The notes below the pieces were generated by a model, which was not told the origin of the DNA, searched no databases, and saw only the letters and a list, made by a program, of their open reading frames with translations. A program made the translations under genes and the position numbers. From Antedon bifida (lineage: Eukaryota > Echinodermata > Crinoidea > Comatulida > Antedonidae), in contig OY727096.1 of NCBI GenBank assembly GCA_963402885.1, positions 25,277,820 through 25,341,819 of the forward strand: 64,000 nucleotides of DNA, written 5' to 3'. Below are positions 24,501-36,366 of the stretch, in pieces; position 1 is the stretch's first letter; every line of letters begins with the position of its first letter.

Positions 24501-27500
24501 CCATGCACTAACACACAAGCACCTACAACATAGCAGGAATAGAGTTTATTATCATTTTTGTGGGATTAAACAATTTCATGAGACCAGGACTGATAGCTGA
24601 GCATTAGTCCCTAGATCCAGTCCACCGTGTTGTTAGGTAAAGAATTGTTCTATATCATTTATTTATTCGACCAGCAAAATATCAATACAATATACAACAT
24701 ACAAATTAATACAACAAATAATGAAAAATCCTGGGCACTGGCAGGTTAAGAGAAGTACTTTGTGCTGATTACTAGCTGCATAATAGGAGTATGTTTACAT
24801 ACATGTTTGAACCCAAAAATCACAGGGGTAATAATGTGAAGCGATTTAAGCATTGCACAATAAGCGCTGTATAAGAATGAATATAACTAAAATGATCATC
24901 ATCAACTAATTATATTAAAATTTATTTTCTTTGTCCACACACTGCGTTGTTAATGTTGTTATTATCACCACAACCATATATGAAATGTAATAATTCTATT
25001 ATATACCTTCTTTGTCCACACACTGTGCAGTCAGACAAGACGTTGTCAGTAACTCCTTCACGTGATCTAGCCAACTACATGATTCTAATCTTGTCAGCCA
25101 CTTATCCATTGAACAACCCCTATCCCGACATGCTAAAAAAGATAAAGATTCTTATGATTTCAAGTTAAAGAATCCATTGCAAAATATTCTCTAATAAGGA
25201 GATTGTACAATGCATATATAATATAGCTTAAAAAAATAGGAAGAATTAACACAAAATGTTTCGGGCATAGCACATCATCAGGTGATGATATAATACATTT
25301 ATATTGAGGCAGTTTTAACTTGTTTGATTTTGATTTTTTCTATCTACCCTGCCTATGCAGCTCTTTGATTTATAATATAGCTTATGTACATTTAAAGAAC
25401 CTAGTACATCTCTCGGAAGAATAGAGGTTACTTCAGGTCCAACTCTGGCAAATGAGAGCCATTTACTGGCAGCTACGCAACACAAAAGGACCTTAAGGGG
25501 AGATTAAAGTTGTTGTATGTCGTTCAAACCTGTACACCGTTCAGCCCTCAAGACATAGGTTATTCCCCCATTTAAATTAAAGTAAATTTGTGCAACTGTA
25601 TTATTAGATTACTGTATAACAATATTATATTACATATATTGTACACCAAATTTTTTCATTCACACAGACTATAGTTTGTGCTAGTCATTGTAAATGGGGA
25701 ATGATTAATTCTTCCTTTTTAATATAAAAACTGTAGTTACCTTCCAGTAGCTTGACAAAGCTTTCCTGTAGATTTGAATACTTTTCCAGAGGTTTATTGA
25801 TTCTTCTCCACTGGGAATAATTTGATTCCGACTCAAACCCTCCACCTAATGAAAAAAAAAATTGTTGTAACAATGCATACAACACACACTAGGGGTGAGA
25901 GTACTGTACATGCTTTCTGTGCATGCTAAAGAATAGGAAACAAATTACAATCAATTTTTGAATGTTATTCTTTTGTTTGAAAAATAGACAAGCTCAAACC
26001 AATTCTAGGATCTTCACTCATACCTTTTGTTCTAGATGCTAATGATGCGTTTTGTGACCGTGTATCGATGATGTAACCACGGTGACTAGTATCGAGGCAT
26101 GCATTTAGCAGTTTCTCATCATCTTTACACCTTTTATCACTCTGGCCTGTTAATGGTTGACTAGATCTCAACAAACTTGTCTATAAAAATAACAAATTAT
26201 AAATATTTTAAACAAATTTAAAATGGAAAGTTACAGCAGGTTGAAACACTTGTAAATTATACATGACCAGACTATCAAATGCCTTGTCAGAACATTAAGT
26301 TTTGTAATACAATATCATACTTTGATACTACTATAAACAATTTAAAAATGCTACCATTTTTCAATGCAAAACCAGTTTTTAAGCGTTTACCTTATTGCTC
26401 TTGTGGTAATAACTTAACACAGGAAAGCGCCCTCCATGTCTAAAACTAGCAGACTGCTTCAACATATCGTCCGTGATTGTCTTGGGTACAACTACTGCAT
26501 GGGGGTATGTTTTACATACCTAAAAAATATATATATACAGATAATGTGTTACAAGCAAGACTAAAACCCCCCCTACTTACCTACTCTATAAAAGAAAAAG
26601 TATTAGGGATTTTTTTCCCCACATTTTCTGAATAATTATTTTCTGAAATTAAAGATGTTATTTAATATATGTACTGTTTTGTAGTTTCCGTAGAAAGAGA
26701 AACCAACAAAAATAATTATCAGACTATTTTTGCTTTAAATTACTATTTTTTGGGTCAATTATTTTTTTTTTTTTACAATTCAATTTTTGGTGAAAGTCAA
26801 TATTACTACTATTATACATTTTGGAAATTTTTAAGTACTTTATATCAGCTGCTGCTTTTACAGATTTTTTAGAGAGCTTTACCAACTTTCGTACTACAGT
26901 GTTATTATTACTTATTATATAAACTACTATTATGTGCATATAAACAAAAATTAGGTAAACAAACTGATTAATTAATTCATATTTACGCAGAGCCTAACTC
27001 TGGTGATAGTGCCTGATTTGCATATTTAAGTACAATAATATTTTGTATACCTGATATGATTGGTTAACAGTGCTAAGCCGCCACACATCTTTGTCCATCT
27101 TGTTAAATTCAATCTCTGGTAAATATGCTTCCCAACCATTTTCAGTTTTCTCTGTACTCATTGGACGATAGAAGAATGGATACATCATACTTATAGTTTC
27201 TAGAAATTAAACAAAAATGTTTGACGAGAATGGTAAAAATGATTTATACTGAAGTAATTTACATAAAACTATTTGTTTACTGCAGCAGGTAATCTATGTA
27301 TTACAAGACAATCTTATGCTCTTCACAGGATTCTGAAAAAAGAGCTCTCAATTTTTCTTAAACATATCAATCAATAATCACTGGACCGTCACATTTGACA
27401 CAGAATATTGTATAGTGAAAAAGATGTCCCCTGAAAAGGAATTGGCTGTAGTGTTAAAACATATAACTGTATTGGGCCTCAATTGTTTCAATGGAAAGTG

Positions 27501-28012
27501 TCCCCTTAATAGAATACTGTAGGCTGTCTGTCTCCTGAATAGGGTGTCCCACTGTAGCTATCAAACTTTTCTATCCCAGAAAAAAACAAACTTACCAATA
27601 TTAGAAAGTGATTCTATAGAACTGACCACATTGAGACAGTCGTCAACATTTGGAATGTCCAATTGAATGACCTTAAAGTTCTTGCACTTGATGGTCAGCT
27701 GACCCATTGACCCTATTAACTTCTTTTCTATGGCATCAATATTGCTATGAAGAAGCTGCAGATAAATACAAAATATTTATGTTATTTGCAATAACTTATT
27801 ATCGAAGAAAGTGATGGATTATTGGAAGTGTACTGTGGGAATAATAATAATACAATAAAGTTTACCCAGAGTTCCTCAGTGTTTGTTTTTCTTGATGACA
27901 GAATAAGATGGTGACCAGTGAGGCATAGCGTTCCCTCGACCCGTGGCTGATATCGCTTGTGTAGTACGACGTTGTCGACTTTTGGCGTCTTGATAAACTC
28001 AACAAACTCCAT
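21561..28012 (-). CDS. MTMR9: Myotubularin-related protein 9, inactive phosphatase (14 coding exons, 550 aa)
   Basis: Coding exons in transcript order: 28012-27866, 27755-27596, 27199-27051, 26519-26391, 26180-26024, 25845-25741, 25132-25007, 24522-24420, 23798-23660, 23387-23303, 23144-23075, 22369-22270, 21987-21860, 21615-21561. All junctions are GT/AG and the phases join to 550 codons plus TAG, against 549 aa in human MTMR9. The start is MEFVEFIKTPKVDNVVLH, the PH-GRAM domain. A pseudo-phosphatase domain follows, with GYIIDTRSQN, PQWRRINKPLEKY and FLLFLDCVHQ, then a C-terminal coiled-coil segment. The active-site loop (residues about 331-339) reads HGSEGLDGT, so the catalytic Cys and Arg of active myotubularins are both Gly. 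MTMR9 is known as a dead partner that stimulates MTMR6, 7 and 8 on PI3P and PI(3,5)P2. An acceptor at 28031-28030 shows a spliced 5' UTR; a possible leader exon ends at 28550. Confidence 0.95.
21706..21815. mobile_element. MITE, TGTGATGTGC family, copy 1
   Basis: Inverted ends TGTGATGTGC... and ...GCACATCACA enclose AATATGG/CCATATAT. The flank GTCTACACTTTCAAACTAAT-TTGACA resembles that of the 45.1-kb and 62.3-kb copies. It lies between MTMR9 coding exons 13 and 14. Confidence 0.6.
22150..22250 (-). mobile_element. tRNA-derived SINE fragment in an MTMR9 intron
   Basis: On the minus strand, CATGCTTGCCTTCCAATCC is followed by a B-box GGGTTCAATCCTGACCTAG. The same arrangement occurs on the plus strand near 3878-3960. 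It sits in the intron between coding exons 12 and 13, in the same orientation as the gene. Confidence 0.45.
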
Positions 28013-28717
28013 GGCATGGAATTCTTTGGCTGAAAGGAGAACAAAACAATTAATAACAATTCAGTAAATCAATGGCTACTAAAGTTAAAACAATAATAAT
28101 ATAATATGTATTAAAATTTATTAAATAGTCAATAAAAACAAAATAACTGTATGGTGTAAACATAGCCTAGAATTTGACGGCTTTGTATGAATTCGTCGAA
28201 GCCTAACCGCAGATCAAAGTCTGTGACGATAGCCTAACTTGGCAAGTCAAACTCAGCGTCCTGTTGTTAGATTACCTTGGTTTTACCAAACTCTGAATCA
28301 TGTGATAAACAATATTAAAACACGACATGTTCACTGAAGAATAAAATTAAGTAAATTTAAAAACCAAAACAAAGAAACATGACTAACAAGTACACATACT
28401 ACATACACCACAAATTCTTTACAATCATCAGGTCAGATGAAGAAATTGCAAGTCCCTTTAAAAGTTGACAAAATATGAACAATAATAGACTCAAATACTA
28501 TACCATCCAATGAAGTATACCAATTAGAAGTGGCCATGTTTATTCTTACTGGATGGCGAAAACACAGCATATAGATGGTTTATTTATATCACACCAAGAG
28601 AAAAAAAATAAGTAACTTCCCAAAGAAGTAGACAAAAAAAAAACAGCTACAAAAAGGTGAAAAATAACGATATTTCCAATTTCTACGCCGTTTCTGAAGA
28701 GTGAAAACTGTACGGTA

Positions 28718-28792
28718 GAAAACGCTGAAACAGAGGCCGGTGGAAAACGCTGAAACAGAGGCTGGTGGAAAACGCTGAAACAGAGGCAGGAA
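28718..28792. repeat. Three tandem 25-bp units upstream of MTMR9
   Basis: The unit GAAAACGCTGAAACAGAGGC plus CGGTG occurs three times with single-base differences. It lies inside the possible leader exon of MTMR9. Confidence 0.8.
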
Positions 28793-29924
28793 GAACGACT
28801 CATGGCAGTCCGACTAAAGACATCCTATTACACATACTCGGTTCACTGAACTTACGGTAGCTATGTACGCAAATTGTTTTAATTTCATTTATGAAAGAGA
28901 TCAAAATCACTAATGAAGTTGTTTTACAAAATTTGCATGGGGTATTACTTAATCTAATTATGCAATAAAAATGTAGTTATCAGCTGTGATGTTCAATTAG
29001 CCAATTTTCTATTCCTTTGTGTTTCTACTATGCTATATACCTATATGAGAGAATGTTTCTTATAGATTCTTATCCTGTTTTCTGTGTTATTCTTGTTTTT
29101 TATTTAGTCCCAGTACAATGTTTTGAAGATATTATGAAAAATGTGTTACTGCAGTAACTGCATTAAAACAATTTCAGTTAAAGGAAAATGGCAAAATCAG
29201 CACTGTGGTCATGTTAAAAGAGTTTTCAAAACAATATAGATTGTCTGATAAAAATACTAGGAAGTAGGAAACCTTTTGCTATTTTTTCCCCTGACCGATT
29301 TTGATATGATCATCTCTAATACCGGTATTAATAATTCAAATACTTAATTTCTTACTCACAAAGAGTTTTTTTATGTTAATTATAAATAACATAATTTATA
29401 AATTCAGATCTATGTATGTATCAATATCATATAAAATACTATGTATTTGTTAAAAATATTAATGTTTAGTATAATGAGCATTATATTATGAATTATTAAT
29501 GATTAATTTCAATATAAGAAGCTACTTCTACTGTTGTATATAAACCTCTGACTCATATTCAGTACAAACAATGAACTGAAGCTGATTATTGATAAAAAAT
29601 AAACAAAGACACATTGTGGAAATTTGAAAATGAAAAGATTTTAAAATAAGTTGTGATGTCACCAATTATATCGATTTTCAATCAATAGTCATGGTAATGT
29701 TAGTACAGTATCTAAATTTGTCAAAAATACAGAACAATACGACACTTATAAATAAATATCATCGTAAAAAAACAGAGCAAGCTTGCATACATACAAATAA
29801 GTAAATTAGTAGAATAAAGTAAAAAAAAACTACAAAAATATATAAAAGTAAAATTTCGCAATGTTTGCAAGCGTTTTAAAATGTTAAATTATTCTGGTCC
29901 TCAAGTTTAACTGGAAACTGAGGA

Positions 29925-30305
29925 TATTCAGATTAGGCCCTCTACGGACCCACAGCAGCCAGCAGTGCAGCGCCTACCAGATCAGCACACCGGGAGATGA
30001 TCCCATACTCTTTTTGAATAGTGTACCAAGTTCTTTAACGTGCACTATATGTACACGGGACCAACGGCTTTACATCCCATCCGAAGGACGAGGCAATGAG
30101 AGTAAAGCATCTTGCCTATGGATGCAATTAGTATGGTACAGATAACCTTGAACCCATGCCTATCACATGCTAGTCCGATATTACCATTACACAATCACCG
30201 CCGCTATTTCTAGACGGTCTCCCATCCAGAAAGCAACCGCGCCCAATGTTGCTTAACGTCAGTGATCTGACGAGAACCGGTGTTTCAACGCAGTATGGCC
30301 GTAAT
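29925..30305 (-). mobile_element. 5S rRNA-derived SINE (SINE3 type)
   Basis: Read on the minus strand from about 30303, the sequence begins TACGGCCATACTGCG and continues with TCAGATCACTGACGTTAAGC, a GGGCG-type block and GGATGGGAGACCG. This is the order of landmarks in 5S rRNA, including the internal promoter. The body carries CCCGTGTACA, ACGTTAAAGAACTTGGTACA and CATCCCATCC-type blocks. The 5S part is too diverged to be a working 5S gene, and the attached body shows a retroposon. Confidence 0.85.
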
Positions 30306-33300
30306 GTATCATGCAAACAAATGCTTTCAATTTTGTAAATAAAACCACAAATGATATATTTTATTAAATTATTATTTGAATGTATTATATAAGTACATTT
30401 TGTGCATGGTTTTTCTTTACTGCCTGTAGATTACATTAAATAATGTAGCTATTGAGACCCTGATGTTTTGTTCGAGCTATATCAATCTTTTTTTAATTAT
30501 TAAATCTATATTAATATTTGAATCAGAAATATGTTTGCTGAATCTAAGTCTTAAATATTAGATGCAACAGCAGTTCAGTAAATTAGATCGCTGATGCGTT
30601 TATAAAAGGATTTAGATAATTTAATCTGGAAAGCTAAATCAAGTACAGGTAAGAAAAAAAAATGTCTTAACTAATCAAATCAGAATTTATACATACAACA
30701 AAACATGTTCCTCTAGCCTGCTAAATTGCGCCACGTTTATCCACACAGTGACAACATCCAGTGTAAATTTAGTTTGTATTCCAGCGCAAGGCCGTGAATG
30801 CAACATATGTTTTACAATCTTGATGATGCTATAGATACCTGAAAGCTAGCCCACACAATACCTACAGAGAACTGTACAGCTTTATACACAATAGAATACC
30901 TATCTAACGGTGCTCGACGTGTAATTAATAATGCAGAGAACAGTGTTGACATTTTTGCATCTCTGTTAACCAATCGCGGTTCATCAGCATTCATGATGAG
31001 GTGAGAAACATATGTAATGACATTTATAAATGTGTTTCATTTATTGTATCATATTGATAAACAACATTGAGATTTAAATAAACTATAAAAGAATAATTTG
31101 TGATCTAAAATATTAATTATGTAATCAATAACATGTGGAAATTACTATTATACAGTAAGAATTTAATCACATTATAATAAAATGCTCAGTTTGAATATTT
31201 TTTCAAAGACTTTCTCAAACGGCAGACTACTGAATTAAACTTCAATTAAAGTACACACATGTTATTCTGTTTTTCACAATGAAAGAAGATATAGTACTTG
31301 ATAAAGATAATTTATTATGGTTGAAAATATTGATTTCTTTCTAATGCAACATGTGGTCATTATTTTTCAACAAAATATTAAATTGAATTTGCAGTTTTGT
31401 TTGCATTTAAATTCATTTAATATTCAGTTTTTTTCTTTAAACAGATTTTAATTAATCAATTAAAGATTAATATTTTGCAACAAAAACATGACAAATTAAA
31501 ATTAGATTTTATACCTCACTTTCTGAGGATGTAATTTGGTACACATGTCACTAGCTGAAACTTTTAAAACCCAGTTTAATAAATCTAACAGCATAGAATC
31601 CATGAAAATAACAATGTGCAATTCCTAATGTAAGTACTTCTTTACCAATACCACTTTCACCCTACCATTTTTGTAGCTTCCACTTTCTTTCATTTAATGA
31701 CTCTAACTAAAGACCTCTAATAGATGACCAGTAGAACTATATAGTCTAAAGACGAATACATGACCAGTTTAAAATAATAACCCTTCAGCAAAGAATCCTT
31801 TTAATTACAACCCTTTAAAAGATGACCCCTACTGTATAACTAAAGAGCCCCCAGCAGATGACCATGTTTCAATAGATTGAAGATCAAAGAGGTTTTTTTA
31901 CCTATCTGTACTGTAGCATGCAATATTATCCTGCATTCTTAGAAATTAAAATTGTTTATAAAATATATTTTGTCTGATAATTTCGGTCCTGGTAATGAAC
32001 GCCCAAGCCTGTAGCGAGAAGAGTTGAAGAGCCCTTTTGTCTTTTCAACTATACTAGCCTAGAAGTAATTGTTGTAAATAAATAGGTGGAACTAGCCAAA
32101 TCTTTTGTGGAAAAAAGAATCCCCTGCCCTCCCATGTAAACATCCTTGCTACGGACATATAATTGAGTACAAAAAAGGAGTTTTATCATCTTTTATCAGT
32201 GTCAGAGAGACTTGATTACTTCCTAATGTTTTGGGTAAAAGTATACTTTCTTTAGCTACTGTAGTGACGCTCAATACAAATGTTTTTGTCTGTGCGACCA
32301 AAATAAAACAAGAACGATTTCATTGTAAATCCACACACAGGATTTTAAAAATTAAAGGTGCATACAATAAAATAGTTAAAATACAAAATTGCACATTTTC
32401 TGCAGTCCGAATGAAGAGACTGAGAGTTGTGAAAAAAAGGTTGAATAAATTTTACTGTATTATTAATTTATGTTTAAAATCTATTCTTTATTTAAAAAAA
32501 AAATAACCTGTTCTTTATCTTCTTAAATTTGTTATACCTTGGCACGCCCTATATGTTTAGGCCTACAAAAAGGATGGCTATTTGTAGGCCTATCATACGT
32601 ATCACCGCGCGTCTGCTCCAGGGTTGCGGCCAACGTCGTTAGCCTAGCTAGGCTAGCCTCCCCTACCTCTACCCTTACTTCAAACTGAGCTTATATTAGG
32701 CCATTTATTCTATAACAAATTACATAATTAATAGTTAAGCTTTATAATTTAACAAAATAAAAAATAAAACAATGTACCATGGAATTAAATGATAAAATAT
32801 ACAACTCTTTTCTTCTATTATTCTTACACGGCAGACATCTTTCGCGAAAAAAAGAAAAACAACCACGTAATAGTGTTGCCAGGATATAGTTCGTTTATGA
32901 CCCAATTTTGTTAGTCTACTATTTCTATGATGTGAACGTTTGTTTAAATTTTATATAGGAAACACTTATAGTTTTGCAAGTTGGGGAAGTCAATATGAAT
33001 GAATATACTGTGTCATGACAGAAAGAATAAAAGTATGCATTTTCACAACAAATACAGTAAGCAACAGTTTTTTGTCACAATTTTATTTTTCACTCAAAGA
33101 TATATTTTTATTAATTGTTCTAAAAATAAAATCATAAAAAAATAAATACTTATTGTTAAAATAATTATCAACAATTATATCGATACTACAGAATAAGTAT
33201 AGTAGGCCTAAATAGGCATTCATGTGCAAACAAGTAGGTATATTCATCAGTGCCACTCAATTGGAAAAAAAAAATCTAATATATCTATATTTTTATTAAT

Positions 33301-33467
33301 ATCTATCTATAATCTGTACTAAAATATGAATAACATTTTGCTAATAATCTAATATGAAATGGAAACTAATTACCTCCCACCTTCCCCCTGAACATTTGGT
33401 TTTACCTTAGAATAAATATCAGTATACTGTAAGCAGCACATTTAATGGTGGAACAACATTAAATCTT

Positions 33468-33575
33468 GTTTCTTGTTGGATGCAACACAAGTAATTTGAC
33501 CAATCACGATGCGATGGATCATCCAAACTGTCGCTTGTGATTGGTCAACTCATTTTGTTTTGTGCTTAAGCCATG
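33468..33575. mobile_element. CCAAT-palindrome MITE, copy 1
   Basis: An inverted pair TTGACCAATCAC ... GTGATTGGTCAA encloses GATGCGATGGATCATCCAAA. Outer parts (GGATGCAACAC, TTTTGTGCTTAAGCC) are weakly complementary. The same layout recurs at six other places in this window. Confidence 0.7.
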
Positions 33576-34207
33576 TTGCATTAAAAAACCAAGCTTAAAT
33601 AGGCTAGGCTGCCAATATCTGCAGTCAAGCATACATACTCTCCATGAGGTACCTGAGAGGAAGGTTATTACGGGGGAAATTATCAGTCATGTAGACTCTG
33701 TTTTGACACATAATGGAGGCTTAAACTAAATGAATTAACAATTGCATTGACATCGTTTCATCCTTAAACAATATACCCAGTTAATATACTTTTATTTAAC
33801 TACACATTAACTTAAACCACTATCAAAAAGAATACACATTAAAATGAGGTAAACTGAGATACTGTAAGAAACATAGAATATACTGTACATTTTTAAAATG
33901 AGGTACTGTACCTGATTTGGAGAAGATAATCTATAGGGTGTTGAAACATCCTGATGCAGTTTAAAAAAATCACCCTTGGAATACCAGTATTTGTATTGTT
34001 CTTGAATGTATATAACTTATAGGTAGACTATATTATTATTGACTCTTCTTATCCATGTTTAGCCCACCATTACCATAAGCTCATGATGGCTTATAATTGA
34101 GACAGTATGATATTCTTACCCATTTTCATTCATTATGAAAAACCCTAAAGAAATTGTTTACGAAAGCGCAACGATTGACTAACAGCTAAAATGGCAGTTG
34201 GAGTTGT

Positions 34208-36155
34208 TCATTGCTCTTTATCCTTGTAGCCACTCATGAAATTTGTTGTGCCGATGAAATCAAGAATAGCAAATAATGCCCGGACAGGAAGAAGTCTATT
34301 GAAAAATTAAATTTAAGAATAATTATACAGTAATTCATTATAAATTAATTTACTCAGTATATGTACAGAACACAATCATACTACTGGATTAACTTTATTC
34401 TATGCAACTAGGGTGATGAGAAACACATCTTATAACAAATCTGCCAAAGTAGAAAACTTGCATATTTTTATAATTAAGTAGGGTCTTAGAAATACAGGGG
34501 GAAACCATTTAATGCAAAAAGTATTTAGCTTGGTTTATGCTTGACGCAAATAATTTGACCAATCACAACACGATGGATCATCCTAACTGTTGTTTTTGAT
34601 TGGTCAACTCAATTGTGTTGGGAACCAAGTGTACAGGAATTACTTGTTAAGAATTATTGTACATTGATTATACTTACGCTTTGAGAAGTGGCATATATTG
34701 CATGTACCATGGTACAAATATAACTTCTTCATTTCTCAGGATACCTTTCATTATTTTAGTGACCGCTGAGTCTAGATGAAGTGGTCTCGGAAATCTGATA
34801 AAATAAAAAGGAATGAGGAATTTCAAGTGATTGTTGGTAAATATTGAGTAAATGTTAAAAAAAGTGATATTGAAATATTTTTATTTTACAATTTTTAATG
34901 CATGGTGCAAACTTTTTAATCTTTATTTACTAATGATTAATCATTACTAATGATTTAATTACTTTATTATAAGTAGCAAATGTTCATGAGATATAAATAA
35001 TAATAATAATTTTCAATTTATATAGCGCAAAATGCAGTAAAAAGCACAAAATTAATTAATGTGCAAATACACTTTTTTTTTCATAATTTTCCACAGGCCC
35101 TTATTTGTTGTTTGGTCAATTTATTTTTGGGAAACTAGGGAGCATGATCAGCAGTAACGTTATAAATTAGGCACGTGCATACCTGGATGTGCAACCAGCA
35201 AACATCCCTGACTTGAAATACGATGGAGCAACAATCGTTACCTTGACACCTGTTCTCCGTACCTTTCGCAACTCACATTGTATCGATTCTGAGAAACCAA
35301 CAGTTGCAAATTTACTAGTGCAATAGTCTATTAATCCGTTGCTCCCAATGTAGCCGGACGTACTCGCAATGTTGACAATGTGACCATGATTTCTAGCTAA
35401 CATGCTAGGAAGAAATGCCTTTGTGATCTGTATTTAAAAGAAAATTGATTTATATTATACAGTGAGAACTAAAATGTATCTTTTAAAATAAAAATCAGGT
35501 TTTGTGTTGAATATAGTGTGGTACTAGCAACAAAGAAACAAACAATTGGCATAACATAGTATAGTAAAAAGAATATAAGGGGAAATGTCCAGTCTTCTAA
35601 CATTTTACTGTCTACTGTGTTTATTCACCATTCAAAACTGTAAACAATTTATTCATGGCCTTTTGATAGGCATATTCCTTTTCTTACCCACATATAAGCT
35701 AATGTGTTGACTTCAAATATTTTCGCAAGATTCTCATCTGGGCATTCTAGAAAGTTTGTTCCACTCACAATACCTGCATTGTTTACAATAAAATCAACAC
35801 CAGCAAAGTCGTTTTGAATTTCTGAAACTGTTCTATAAATGTCACTTCTCTGACTAAGATCACACACGTAAATACGAACTTTTTTCCCAAAATATTTAAC
35901 TGCTTTTTCCGTATCTCGAAGCCCATCTTCATCAATGTCTACAAGTATCAAGTTAGCCCCAAGTTGTGCAAACGCCAGTGAGAGTAGCCGGCCAAGACCA
36001 TTCGCTGCCCCTGTCACTAACACATTTTCACCGTCTACATTTTTTAATGGGGCTGAGAAAAACATCCTCCATATAACCCTAAATACAGCAAACCAAATTC
36101 GTTGAAATAATACAAACAATTCAATTACAAATGTAATACACTTTAAGAAAGGCAT
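34208..36155 (-). CDS. SDR16C-type short-chain dehydrogenase/reductase (4 coding exons, 305 aa)
   Basis: Coding exons in transcript order are 36155-35688, 35427-35183, 34794-34678 and 34295-34208, with GT/AG junctions and matching phases, ending ...GYKDKEQ-TGA. A hydrophobic N-terminal segment (FVIELFVLFQRIWFAVF) suggests a membrane anchor. Then come the NAD(P)-binding TGAANGLG (about residues 48-55), NNAG (125-128) and the catalytic Ser178, Tyr191 and Lys195 (IAST, then DYCTSKFA). The fold, the KAFLP-ML--NHGHIV block and the C-terminus fit the SDR16C group (retinol dehydrogenase 10, SDR16C5, HSD17B11/13), which oxidises retinol or steroids at the ER or on lipid droplets. The exact substrate cannot be told. 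An in-frame ATG at 36266 would add 37 residues; the ATG at 36155 gives the family length (human SDR16C5 about 309 aa) and is preferred. The gene is divergent from MRTO4. Confidence 0.88.
34527..34630. mobile_element. CCAAT-palindrome MITE, copy 2
   Basis: Inverted pair TTGACCAATCACAA ... TTTGATTGGTCAA around CACGATGGATCATCC, with outer ends AGCTTGGTT and GGAACCAAG. It lies between SDR coding exons 3 and 4. Confidence 0.75.
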
Positions 36156-36366
36156 TGAGCCAAATGTTTGAGAATTTGATTGTTTGTTGTGATGATAAAA
36201 TTCTTGCAATTTTGAGGCGACAAATCGTAACATTTTGTTATGATTGTTTGTCTCCCCCAACGACAAATACTGATAGAGGTCCAGAGGGCGTAATTTACTT
36301 TAAAAAACAAAATTTCGACCCACGTGTGTGTTTTTGTGTGCGTTTTTACTGTCTTTAAAATACAAA
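36156..36366. promoter_or_regulatory. Bidirectional promoter between the SDR16C-like gene and MRTO4
   Basis: Only 211 bp separate the two start codons, so both transcripts must start here or run through each other's 5' region. A canonical E-box CACGTG lies at 36321-36326, about 40 bp before the MRTO4 ATG. No TATA box is evident. If the upstream SDR ATG at 36266 were used, the gap would be 100 bp. Confidence 0.6.

Larger units (their letters stand above)
28030..34207. other. Intergenic region with possible MTMR9 leader exon and a 5S-derived SINE
   Basis: 28550-28860 may hold the MTMR9 leader exon on the minus strand, because a good donor (CCA|GTAAGA) ends at 28550. A three-copy 25-bp repeat lies at 28718-28792. 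A 5S-derived SINE occupies 29925-30305. 31650-31880 contains decayed short repeats of the GATGACC/CCTTTTAA type. 32560-32700 is a locally CpG-richer patch without an ORF. The rest is AT-rich DNA in which I see no gene. A reversed AATAAA at 33791-33796 could serve the SDR gene. Confidence 0.4.

Noticed and set aside
28546..28803. 85-aa minus-strand ORF upstream of MTMR9
   Set aside because: Built largely from the three 25-bp repeats, with no similarity; it may be part of an untranslated leader exon.
30190..30303. Functional 5S rRNA gene
   Set aside because: Several core positions are changed and the sequence runs into a SINE body rather than a T-run terminator.
36156..36266. Upstream ATG at 36266 as start of the SDR protein
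   Set aside because: It is possible, but adds 37 polar residues absent from the family, and the ATG at 36155 gives the usual length and a hydrophobic N-terminus.
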